Assembly: GCA_038503035.1 (NCBI GenBank) | Contig: JAVSML010000027.1 | Location: 1,560,791 to 1,624,790, forward strand | DNA: 64,000 nucleotides | Direction: 5' to 3' | Source: Crocodylus rhombifer | Lineage: Eukaryota; Chordata; Crocodylia; Crocodylidae | Notes under the pieces: generated by a model | Databases searched by the model: none | What the model saw: only the letters and a program-made list of their open reading frames with translations | Told to the model about the DNA's origin: nothing | Shown: positions 33,816-45,359 of the stretch, one piece after another | Numbering within the stretch: the stretch's first letter is position 1 | Layout of the letters: every line of letters begins with the position of its first letter | Position numbers and translations under genes: made by a program

Positions 33816-36800
33816 TTTTCACTTCTCTAGTATTAGAACTGTATATGTATTTAAGAGTTAGGAATCTTCAGTCTAACAAGTGATCTGACCCAACAGGAAA
33901 ATCTTTATTCCTTACTCTGTTTTGTGGTTAGAAATACACATATTTTAATAACAAACCTTAAGTGACCAAATGAGAACACTGTTTTTACCCATGTTTATTG
34001 GTTTTCTTTGTCTCAGAAAATGATAGTGATTTTTACATGAAGGTTTCTAGTATAAATATTTTTTTCTAATACCATTTAGCTGTCAAGTATGGTCTCTGGA
34101 TTGATCTTTTTCTTAAGCAGGAATCCTATTTGCCACTTGACACCCAATTCATGAGTTTTCCTTCTTAAGTTAAATGTTAATTTTTTTACTATTTTACTTC
34201 CATAAGTCTTATAAATAACTGGGAGGGAGGGGGATGGGCAGGCAGGCAGAATTGGATAGTGCGTTTTTTCTTTTGGCTTATTTTGTAATGACCTTTTACA
34301 ATTTTAAAAATTTGAACTGATAAACTACTTCTGAAGTATGCACAATGTTTCTAATTGTTATTCTAAAATATAGATGAACAGAAGCTCACAGTATGTCCTA
34401 TTTTACTTTTCTCTCGATATTTACTCTATGTGATTGAATTCATTCCCTCTTAATCTTTTCTCACCAAAAATAATCCAAATGCCAAATTACACTAATATTT
34501 TTATCTTGGGTCAGGGTGTTTAATGTAAGCCTTATTTAAATCATTAAAATATTCAGTAGAAAACGTAGTGCTTAGCATAGTATCCTGCTGAATATTATTA
34601 AATGCAAGTAAAATACTACATAGACATGGAGCCATTTGTTATATTTTAGTATATGAAGCAATAGCTCTGTAAACCTTAACCTTGTAATTTTGCAAATTCC
34701 ACTTTATCATGTAGCTGTAAAAGGTAATCAAAATAAATCATGGAAGATGAAGAAATATTTTCTTGGGCTTTCTGTATGCTTTCAGAAGTGGAGTTTGATC
34801 CATGAAATTTTAGTAAGCATATTAAATAATACAATATGATGTGCAACATGTCAGGTCTGATAAATTATTTTGTATAGGACATTTATACAACATATGTTGG
34901 GCTGCTATGTGAACAGCTTAATGACTATAAATTATGCTAATCTTTCTTGCCATATTTATTTTTGTTAAAAAACGTTGTGTGTTTTCGAATGGTATTTTTT
35001 TCAGATAATGGGTATATATAAGAAAGGTATAGGTCATCTCAGAGATGCTATGACAGTGATCCAAGGTTCCTCAGCTGTGCAGTGTACATAACACAGATGT
35101 TGGGAGAGTCATCTGTCAGCTATGCCTCTCCTATGGAGTTAAAGTTCTAGAGGGAAAAGAATTCGACACAGTGCTGTCACTGTTACATTTTCACAATAGA
35201 AGAGCATGCAAATATTCAACCTCCTGCTTAGCAGTAGTGCCCTGTCTAATGTCTGTGCTGGTTAGAATAAAAAAAATACTGGGTGCATCTAGGGCTCATA
35301 GATCTGACAAAGGTCATGCTATGCTGGGCATTTGAATTGGAAATTGTCTGGACTTAGATTTTATAAAGCTCCCACTGTTGTCGGGGAAAATTTCAGCAGG
35401 GTTTTGTCCCTGGAGAGGCCTCTTAGGCCCTTTTCTGTCCTATGAATGAATTTAGATGTGAGGGTTTCTCCTGCCTTAAAACTGTTAAGTTCATTTTGCA
35501 TACATCCCCAGAGAGAAAAACTGGCAGATGCTTTTGTCTTGGAAGTGTTTAAAAGAAAACTGCAGAACAGGAACAAGAGAGAGAAGGGGCCTTGTGTGGA
35601 GTCCCAGAACATTTTGGAAATGGCCAATATGCAGTTTTCATCAGTACTAAGGCGGGGCGCAATATGGTGCCTGTAGCTCACTAGGGAATATGAATGTTGA
35701 TTAAGCATACTCCCAGGCTTTGAAATCCTGAAAGCAGTGTCAGAATAATGGATGTTGAGCAAATGTCAAGCATTTGTTAATTTCTCTGTTATTTGGAGTT
35801 TATCTACCATGATCAATCAAATAAACTAGTGCTTCTCTGTTGTGGCATGTGTCATTGATATGGTGATTAGGTGGCTAGAGAGTCCTTCTGGGTTTTTTTT
35901 TCTTCCAGGTAATGGATTAGAGATAAACAGACATAACTTTTAAGTTCAAGATTTGATTGCATTTGGTTTAGTGGAAACTAGTGCATTAACAAAACACTTT
36001 TTGATATCAAGAAAAAAAGGTATTCTAGTAAAGCTTATATATATAAATATCAGCTTTTCCACTGTGTGGTTTATAGCTTTGTTTAGGGTGAGAAGGGGGG
36101 AGGAGAGGAGAGGCAAGAGTAGAATGAAAGCTGGTACAAAGATAGTTTGGCTTTTAAATATTATTTTTTAAAATTAACTGTTAATATTACAGGGGAAACA
36201 ATTTAGGGATTTTAGATGTCCTTTTAAATCCCTGTAATTTTCAAACTCGTTTTTAAAAAATAATGAAGAAATATTTCTTTAAAAAAATGCTCTTGACATC
36301 TTAATTTTTACTGGAGAACTGGAGTGGAGATCTTAATTTAAGGAGTGGGGTTACTGATTTTTTTCATACGTGTTTTTTTTTAAGAATTTATTTGGAGAAA
36401 TTGTTGACTTTATTAAATGAATGACATACAGTAATTTAAATAGTGACTAAAACTATTTCTCTGAATTTGTAGTTCAATCTGTTGTCCTTTTTGATGTCAT
36501 AGCCCTTCAAATTCTCCAGTCTTCCTGTGAGTCCTGCAGCATATTAAGACTTGATATTTATAATCTAAACAACAAATAGAAAACAAATGACACTTTTAAG
36601 TCTTACATATACCTATAAAGCAATAGAGGTCACAGTTATTGTTTTTAGTAAGTTAAAATTGGCTAATTTTTTTTCTAATTCATTTTAAGTCAGTCTCAGC
36701 ATTTTAAGTACTCAAGTTCCACTCAGTTTCAGTGAGGCTTGATAGTATGCCTATTTTTAAAATCTTGGCTTTGATATGTACACTGCTTTAAAAACACATA

Positions 36801-37090
36801 GGGCCTTATTTACAATTTCCCAATTATGATACAAAATATCATTAATCCATGCCATGTGACTTGAGAATGCTGCAAATAGAACTAACCCTCAGTGCCTTTT
36901 AACACAGAATACACCGCAATGACAGGGTCAGCTGTCCTCCATCTTTGTTTCCATCCTTCTCTCTCTTTAACGCTGCTACTGGGAAAGTAGTTAGTGGAAT
37001 TCTGGTCATGAAAGCAAGTGGCATGAGTAACCTCCAGCTGGATTTAGTAAATGCTTGCACTACAGGTGACTTTCTTTGGGTCAATGAGTC
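33816..37090 (+). other. Intron 1 segment, nothing recognised
   Basis: AT-rich intronic sequence. The overlapping open frames at 35361-35762 (minus) and 35446-35676 (plus) show no domain that I can identify. Confidence 0.5.
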
Positions 37091-37323
37091 TCAGTGTTTC
37101 TGGTCTCCAGTCACCCCTCCATAACTCTTGTGAATTGAGTGGCATCCAATTTAAAAAATATATTTATATATTCCTTATGGACTAGGTCGGGGTGGGGCAG
37201 GGAGGGCGGAAGTGGGGGACTGGCTAGGTAGGGACAAACCTCAGCCTGCATTTATCTGCTCTTCTTTTCACACCTCATGGCACCCTTCAGAGTATCTTGA
37301 GGCACTCTGGTTGAGAATCACTG
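37091..37323. mobile_element. Possible hAT MITE, left end unclear
   Basis: The right end, GGTTGAGAATCACTG at 37309-37323, is the familiar Charlie-like terminus. The left partner may be CAGTGTTTCTGGTCTCCAG at 37091, but flanking octamers do not match. It is probably an eroded copy. Confidence 0.4.
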
Positions 37324-37549
37324 CTCTTTGTGAATTTCATTCCAAATTGAATTCTTATTCTTTTGGCCCCTTCTCAGTAGAGGCAATGTATGGTAATATT
37401 GCCCCTTTAAAAAGAGAGATGCAAAGGGCACCGAAGTGTAGATCACATAGCGTGAATCTTAGTTTTTGTTTACCACCTTTCCCCCCAACTTAAAGAGAAA
37501 ACATAAGGAAGAGTCATATCATGTTATATTAATATTCCCTGACCCCAGT

Positions 37550-37627
37550 TGTTTTTCCTGCTTGGTGCAGGGGGCTGGATTTGATGATCTTCCGAGGTCC
37601 CTTCCAGCCTTACAATCTATGAATCTA
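37550..37627 (+). mobile_element. CR1 3'-end fragment
   Basis: GGGGGCTGGATTTGATGATC, then TTCCGAGGTCCCTTCCAGCC and ACAATCTATGAATCT. These are the last 80 bp of a CR1 in plus orientation. Confidence 0.82.
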
Positions 37628-37784
37628 AGAAGATTCCCTTAAAATTCATATGTTCCCCTAGAATCCATATTAGTAGGGAGAGTTGCCTCTATGAAGCTGT
37701 AAAAAAAATTTTTAAATATTGAAAGAATTATAAGGAGCTTATACTCCACCTAATACCTCATGCCCTTCTTTATGTTTCCATATG

Positions 37785-38037
37785 CTGCATCTACATGAGA
37801 TGTCGATTGTGAAGTTGTTACTGCACAGTCATTTAGTACTTGCGTAGACAAAGAGTTAATGACTTTGAAGTAACCAAATTTACTGCGCAGTAGTGTCCCT
37901 GAATGGTTTTTTAGTGCTGCTGACTGTGCAGTAGGTCGTTACTACTGCGCAGTAGCATAGTATCATGTGTCATGCCACATGATGCTATTGTGCAGTAGTA
38001 ATGAACTAGTGCACAGTGTCTCGTGTAGATATGGCCG
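37785..38037. mobile_element. MITE with CATCTACATGAGA ends
   Basis: Left CATCTACATGAGA (37788-37800) is the inverted counterpart of TCTCGTGTAGATA at 38020-38032. The interior repeats a palindromic motif ACTGCGCAGTAG or close variants (GTTACTGCACAGTC, ACTGCGCAGTAGTG, CTGTGCAGTAGG, ACTGCGCAGTAGC, TGTGCAGTAGT) in both orientations. The class is unknown, and target duplications were not resolved. Confidence 0.6.
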
Positions 38038-41000
38038 GTGGGAAGGAGGTAGAAGAAAATAGATTTGATTTGTTTAATCTCCCTGGCACAACTCTGTACA
38101 GCCTTGTACAGGACAAAACAAATTGGAAAGTAGACTATGGTCATGGTACCCTGTAATGTAATTATACAGTAAAGGAGTAGTATTGAAGGAAATAGTCAAG
38201 GATTGTGCTCCTTCAGTATTTATATGGAAGGAACCTGTAAATTAATAAATATTAGTATATTGTTAGTACTGAAAATCTTATATCGTCAGTTATATTAGCT
38301 GTACATACCCTTTCTTCTTTAAGTCTTAAACTTTTTCAAAACAGATCACTTAAAGTTACATTTTGTGTTATACCTAGCTAATAGTGGGAGGGGAGAGTCA
38401 GGTGGGACTGCTAGCCTTTTAGAACTACAAATTATTTAATAATACCCTGAATACGTCTACTTCTGTGGAAAACATTAGTAAACCATTACTTTTTTTAAAG
38501 GAATTAACAGCTTATAATAGTTTTATTAAAAACATTAGTGTCTTAAGGTGTTTGCTTATGTCCTGAAGGTAGCTATGCAACACTATGTGTACTTGACACG
38601 TGACACATGCAAATACTAAATACAGTAACAGCATGAGGCCAATGTCATTAACAGTAATTTATGTAATGAAAGCCACCTGGCTGTCTTCATAATTAATTGC
38701 TTGTAAATAATAAATTTAAATATAATTTATAGTTTTCTAAATTTGATTATATATTCTTACAAGCAAATGGACTAGGGATGTTTTGGGATTTATTTTAAAA
38801 AAATAATTGGTACATCTATGTTTTTATATACAAGCTAAAGTATTTTTTCTCGTGTTAAAGAGCAGTGCAAGGTCTGATTAAGTTTAGGGTTGCAGTTAAT
38901 AAGCATAAAAGCAAAATGTGCTTCTAAAATTGAGCTGTCATGTTTATGGTTTGAATATGATATATGAAAAAAGGAAAAAGATAAATACTGACTTTGTGCT
39001 CAAACATTTTTTGAGCATTTTCCCCCCCCCCCCCCAAGACAAATCACTGAATTAAATCTACATTTTACCAACTTTGCCAGTTGGGCTTAAGTTTCATGTG
39101 GCCTGAAACTCTGCCTCTGGTATAACTGCCAGAATATATTAATGGAAATGAAACGTGATGATGCTAACTGGTTACAATCTATACTCTGTTTTACCCCATT
39201 ACTTGTAACTTTGAGGCCTGAACCCTGATCAGGAAGGCAGGCAGGCATAACGATAAGAGAACAACCTGGTCTCCCTGATTCAGTCATTGGCTTGTCTGCT
39301 TTAACTGCCACTTGCTGTCCATTGTCATGATGGTCTTTGTGGTATATCATACCTGTCCTCTTGAAATTAGGATTGAACCATGAAACTTGGTTCACGCAGG
39401 CCGCTGAAGAGCCATCAAAGCATCACAGTTGCTTACTACCAACTTAGATTTGAACTAGTAAGCCAAAAGTGAAAATCTCGTAAGATTGATATCTTTGTGT
39501 CCTCTTACTTCACAGCCTTTTTTATTTTACTATCGATTTAAAACCCCACAGAGAGAAACCATAAAAATCTCTGTCAGTTAAGTCTAAGATAATATAAATA
39601 TTGATGCAGTAGGTAGGCCTAATATACAACAGTTGAGCAGGTTTAGTAGATTGAACATGGGACAGGGAATGAGGTGACTTAGGTTCTGTTCCTAATTCTG
39701 TCACTGATTAGTGTGTGCCCTTGGGGACAAACTGTGGAATCTCTCCATTACCTCACCTCTAAAAAGAGTGTAAAAATGCTTTATGAAAAAGGAGTGTTTC
39801 TTCTGTGCCCCTCAGCTGTCTGCTATGGTTCCTGGAGCTGGTATGATTGTTTGCTCCGTGCTCCATTGTTTAGATACAAAATGTGTTTAAATTTCAAATT
39901 ATGAATCCCTGTTTTCCATAAAACTTAACCCATCTGAGTTTTGAGTAAACTGTTTGAGACAATCACATTTAAAAGCACACATCACATGAGAATTTCTGTA
40001 CAAGTGCTGCTGTTCTCACCTTGGCTTGTTTCTTTGTCTCTCTGCTTCGGAAAATCTTCATTGACTCGTTTTTGGAAAATGAATATGAACAGAATATTCT
40101 GTTTATTGCAGTAGTGCTTGGGTATCCCAACCAAGATCAAGACCCCTTTGAATTAGATGCTATACAGATTGAGCGTAAGAAACTAACTGCCCTGAAAAAC
40201 AGGACTCTAAACAGAAAAGGGCTGAGCAGAAGTGACAATAATATATTAGATAAGATTGTGATGTTTTGTTAACATAGTATTACTTCTGTAATTGAATTCC
40301 GTTTCTTTTAGTTTTATGATGGGTATTTATCATGAAGAGATTAGCAGAAAAGAAGTGAAAGCAAAGGAAGAGGTAGAGTGAGGCAGTAGAGACATTGAAG
40401 GTGAAGGTACAAAGAATAGAAGCATGTAGGTAATGAGCAGAAGGGAAGAGCATTCAGAGTAAAAGATGTAAAAACAAACAGATGATGTTATCACTTCAGA
40501 GGTCTCTGCCTCAGTTGCTTTTCTCTCTGGCTGCTGACTTCTTGACTAGCTCATCCATTTCAGTCCTTGATCTTGCATGTCCAATAATTGAGGAAAAGGG
40601 GAGGGTATGGAGTAGAGTGGAGTAGGAGTTGTGCTACAGAGGATTCCTGGCTAAATGACAGGAAGGGTAAATTTCAGAGGGTCCTCTTATGAAAAAAGGA
40701 GTACAATGTGAAAAAAGTTGAAAACCACAGAAATCTTACTTAGCAATTTTCTAAGCATGGTATTTGTAAGCTAGCTGTGTTTTCTGGTTTGTTTCACTTT
40801 GCTCATTCTGTGTTTCCTCTACACATATTTTCTTTCTTTTTTTTAAGTTTCTGCAAGTCTTAATTGTATATTTTTCTTACAAGAGGTATACTTCACATCT
40901 TAACAAAATATCAGTTACTTGAAATTATTTTTGTCATTTTCCTTAATTTAAATAAGCTTAAAATGTGTATGTAGTACACACCTTACAATTGAATTAGGAT

Positions 41001-43284
41001 AATATCTACCTAATGATATTCCAAACAAACTATTGTCTGTTTCAGCACTCACTACTAGCAAAAGCTGGCAGGCAAGATATTTCATTTAAGTAGTGTACAC
41101 AATATTGCATTCCTTTTGTGCTTCTGTTTTCAGACTTGGATTTTTAATTGTACTTTTATCAGTGTGTATTTTTCATCTAGCTCTAAGTATGTTTTTATGA
41201 AATACTGCTGTAAGCTGTGCATGCAAAAATTACATCTTCTGTCTGCTGACTTGCCTTTTTTCTTTTTTGGAATTAATTAAAAAAATACCTTCTATGACAA
41301 TTAGATTCTTGCATAATTTTAGGTTACATTTATATTACCGTGACTGAATGCTAGCCCTGCTTATCATTTAATGTGGAATGGATAAAAGCGGTGAGGGAGC
41401 ATAATGTAGATAGCTGTAGAAGAACCAGCAGTGTTGCATGTTCATTGCATTTAATGATAATTTGTGTTGACCTCTGCATTTTATTGTCTTTACATGTCTT
41501 TGATACGGATTGTTTATAGTTTGTAGTTGTGTTAAAACGTATTGGCCATTACCAAAGACACCCAAAAAATGAGATGTCTGCAGGAAGAATTGGTGCCCTA
41601 TTCTTAAAGGAACTTCTAAAGTCTTTCTAAATGAAAAATCATTCGAACAGTATCTAATACTGGCAATTTTCCTCTGTCTGCTGCTAGAACTTATTGGCCA
41701 ACCAGGTCAGACATTATTAAAGTTCAAGTGGCCCAGTGGGAAAAGTAATGGCCTTGTGCTACTATGAATTTTAAATGCTGCCATTTCTATGTATTGCACC
41801 ATCGTCTGTTCTCACACGTCACTAAATTGTATAGAAGTTGTTAGACCAACTTCAGTGTCAAGGTCATAGGAATGATGACTTTTCTCAAGTAGCCATCTCA
41901 CATAGGGTTGTCCACACATTTATTGGATGTTTTGCTCTTTTTATTTAGTGAGAGAAGTGTTTTTCCTCCAATTGTTTTTATTTGGGCTCATGTTGAGTCA
42001 GATTCAGTCCCATCAAAGCAGTAGAATCTCTTAATGCCATTTCAGTTGCCAGTTCCATAATTAGAGGTGCTTGATAAAAGGTGCTTTGAGTTAAGCTACT
42101 ATCTGTCTCTAGGGCCCTGGCACATGTAACATTTAAGATACTATTAAGGTGTTAATCATGCCGTAAAAGGTAACCTGACCACATGTTAAAGACAATGTAT
42201 GGCATGATAATACAGCAAATGGGCCACAAAGATATGCTGCATATAATGTGCAACATCTTTGTGACTTGCTTATGTCTGTCTTTATATTGGACATGTGGCA
42301 TGTCAGGGTTGACCCAGGAAAGTTACCCACACTCATTTGAGTGTAAAGATCGAGATGCATACATGGGGCTGCCCCAGGGTCTGAAACAACAAAACCCCAA
42401 TATTTTAATACTATAAAAATCATATGTATTCATAGCAAAAATATTCCCCCAGTAGCGCTCTTTTTTTGACTTGCCAGTTTCCAAAATACTGGCTACCAGT
42501 GATGTTTCATCATACAGAACACTTCTTATGCAGGGATGCCCAGATTTTATGTGCTTTCCACATACTGTTATAAAATTCTTGTCCCCCTTTACCATCCCCC
42601 CACCCAATATTAGAATGATTCATCAATGATTCTGCATGTTCCACCTCACTTTCATGTCTAATGGATTTTTCACCTGGAAAAAATTACTTGGTTTGTTGTT
42701 ATCACAGCAGTGTTACATTTCAGCTTGAGTTAACATGAAATTTTCCACTGCAGGGAGGAGTGGTCTCAATCTTTGCTAGCCCATGTGCAACAATATGAGC
42801 AAGAAAATGTGCTTTGGGAAACGTCATAGTTTGCTCTCCTTGTCAACCACAGATTTAACTTTTTAATATCCTGTGGTTGCAGTCAGTGTCAGAGGATCTT
42901 GTAGGCATCATGTTACCAGCAAGCTGTGGATTAGAAAGCACTTGTATGTAGGCTTCACAATTTTGTTTTCACAAAATTGTCTTCAGAATGATACTGATAA
43001 CATCTAGCACTTATCTAGTAGCTCTCTATCCAAAGATCTCAATGAACTTTACAAAAGTGGGACAATATTAGAGCTGAGTGAACAAACAACATGCACATTC
43101 TGAGTAGTTTTCACCCTTAGGAAGTCTTATGAACAGTGAATTTTGTATTTTGACACTAGAATGTTTGATGAAAATAACTTTTAATTTGCATATTCAATTT
43201 AACATTCCAAATCCACAGCTAGTTAATCACTTGAAGAGTCTGGGACCAGGAATGATATATTATAACCATGTAACCTTTAATGAT
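38038..43284 (+). other. Intron 1 segment, no gene seen
   Basis: Mostly AT-rich unique-looking intron. A run of 14 C is at 39022-39035. The frame 40021-40272 is an 83-residue open frame without a recognisable domain. Near 42113 the sequence TAGGGCCCTGGCACATG resembles a transposon terminus, but I could not find its partner. Confidence 0.5.
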
Positions 43285-44123
43285 TAGGGACAGAAATTAC
43301 ACACAAACTGGTTTAAGTGATCAGGAATTGGTTTAAACCTGTTACACAGCAGAAATTGAGTGCACTTAAACCACTTGTTTGTGGGGAGGCAGTTAGGAAG
43401 GGTGGGGAGGCAGTTAGGAAGGCCAACCGCACCTTGGCATGCGTCCACAGATGCATCTCGAGCAGGTCTCGATAGGTGATCCTCCCCCTCTGTGCGACAC
43501 TGGTCAGGCCACAGTTGGAGTACTGCGTCCAGTTCTGGGCGCCACACTTCAAGAGGGATGTCGACAGCAAGGAGAGGGTCCAGAGGAGGGCCACTTATAT
43601 GATCAAGGGACAGCAGGGCAGGCCCTATGAGGAGAGGCTACAGGACCTGAACCTGTTCAGCCTCCAAAAGAGAAGGCTGAGGGGGGGATCTTGTGACCTG
43701 TTATAAACTAGTCAGGGGGGATCAGCAGGCATTGGGGGAGTCACTGTTCCCTCGAGCACTGCCAGGAGTGACCAGGAATAACGGTCACAAGCTGGCAGGG
43801 GGTAGGTTTAGGTTAGATATCAGGAGGCTCTACTTCACAGTCAGGGCGGCTAGGGCCTGGAACCAACTTCCAAGAGAAGTGGTGCAGGCTCCTACCCCGG
43901 GGGTATTCAAGAGGAGGTTAGATGAACATCTTGGTTGTTTGACCCCAGTATTCTTTCCTGCCATGGCAGGGGGTCGGACTAGATGATCTGCTCAGGTCCC
44001 TTCCGACCCTAGAAACTATGAAACACTTTCAAAATGGCCAAAACCAGTTTAAGATAAATTTGGATGGATGTAGTATCAAACTTAACAGATTTAGGTCAAA
44101 CTGTTTATGGAACTTCTGTCCCA
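43285..44123. mobile_element. Inverted-repeat element interrupted by a CR1
   Basis: The left arm (43285-43380) starts TAGGGACAGAAATTACACAC and repeats GGTTTAA motifs. The right arm (44024-44123) ends in ACTTCTGTCCCA, whose reverse complement TGGGACAGAAGT matches the left terminus with one base missing, and it also holds CCAGTTTAAG. A CR1 fragment occupies the middle. It is hAT-like by the TAGGG terminus, but no target duplication was found. The right border could also be internal to a larger element extending into the adjoining satellite. Confidence 0.45.
43381..44023 (+). mobile_element. CR1 LINE 3' fragment, nested
   Basis: In plus orientation this encodes the C-terminal part of the CR1 reverse transcriptase: [22 protein letters not shown] (in pieces), [10 protein letters not shown], then after a frameshift near 43690 [18 protein letters not shown] and VWNQLP-type sequence to the stop. 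The 3' tail ends GAAACTATGAAAC. It closely resembles the minus-strand copy at 21078-23742, so both belong to one subfamily. Its 5' boundary is marked by a perfect 21-bp tandem duplication (43381-43401 and 43402-43422). It interrupts an older inverted-repeat element. Confidence 0.92.
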
Positions 44124-44329
44124 GATCCCCTCCTGAGTCAAGTTAACTCACAGTCCTCCAGAATCCCAGGATGCTGTAGAGCCCTTGGCTATGCTCTCTG
44201 TTCCAGAGTTGTCAGCAGGAGCTTTTCCATCCCCGGTAGCCAGGAGCTAGGCCAATTCCCTTGGCCCCGCCCTCTCCTCAGCTGGGGGGACTGGACTGGC
44301 TCCAGGCTCAGGTGTGGTGGAGTAAAGCC

Positions 44330-45240
44330 TCCACTGAGAGGGCTTAGCCAAGTGGTTAGCCTGGCTCCCAACTTCCTGCTCAGGCAGGAGAAGTAAAGCT
44401 CCCATTATGAGCTTCCACCCATGCTGGGTACAGCCTGGCAGAGGGTCCAGGGTCAGGTGCAGGGGGAGAGCATTTTTCCCTCCCACTCCCTCAGCAGGCG
44501 TGCCAGCTGAGGAGGTGGCATGGCCAGCTAATCAGCCCGGATAGACTTCCAGCTCAGGAGCAGGGAATAAAGCCCCCACTGCAGGCTTTCCAGATGAGGG
44601 AGTTGGGGGGGTAACCCCCCACCTCTGGACCCAGCTGGGCTGTGCCTGATGCAGGTGTGGGGAGGGAGTGGGGAGGATAGGCTACACTGTGTGCTTTACT
44701 CTCCCCCACCAGATCTGGAAGCCAGGCTTATCATCTGTCCCCTCCTCTGCTGGCAGGCCAGCTGAGAGTGGGGGGGGGAAACAAGCCCCCCTTCTCCCAC
44801 TCAGCTCCAGAACCCCACCTGGGCTGTGCCTGACACAGGTGGGGAGGAAATTCACCCCATTCCCTCCTCAGCTAGCCCGCTGCCAGAAGAGGGGGCATAG
44901 CCAGGTGATCAGCTCAGCTCCCAGCTTGGACAGGAGGATTAAAGCCCCCACTAAAGCTCTCACTATGGGCATCCCCTGCTTCCCCACCCCTGCCCGTCTG
45001 CACCAGGCACAGCCCTGCTGGGGGGTCCAGAGCCAGGTGGGAGGGGGCATTTTCCGTCACCACTCTGTCCTTAGCCAGTCCACTGGTTGAGGAGGGGGGA
45101 TGGCTGGGTGATCAGCCCAGCTTCCAGCTCAGGCAGGGGAGTACACTGCACACTTCCCCTATCCTGGCTGCAGGTCCAGTGCTGGGGGATTGGGGCCTTC
45201 CCTCCCACACCTGCTCCTTTGCTGACTGATGACTGAGAAG
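44330..45240 (+). repeat. Degenerate satellite, unit about 190 bp
   Basis: A recognisable block (ATAGCCAGGTGATCAGCCC, then CAGCTCAGGCAGGAG, then TAAAGCCCCCACT, allowing mismatches) recurs at about 44340, 44517, 44895 and 45097. The intervals 177, 378 and 202 fit a unit of about 190 bp with one copy too diverged to see. The region is GC-rich and sits between the nested CR1 and AT-rich intron. Open frames here are by-products of base composition. Confidence 0.65.
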
Positions 45241-45359
45241 GGTGTTCAGCTGGGGGAATCACTGGACTTCAGGCTCTCTGCAGTGGCCAGCAGGCTGGGA
45301 GGGTGCTCTGGTGCCCCCCAGCTACTGGTATGGGCCACTACAGGAGTCTGGCTGCCTTT

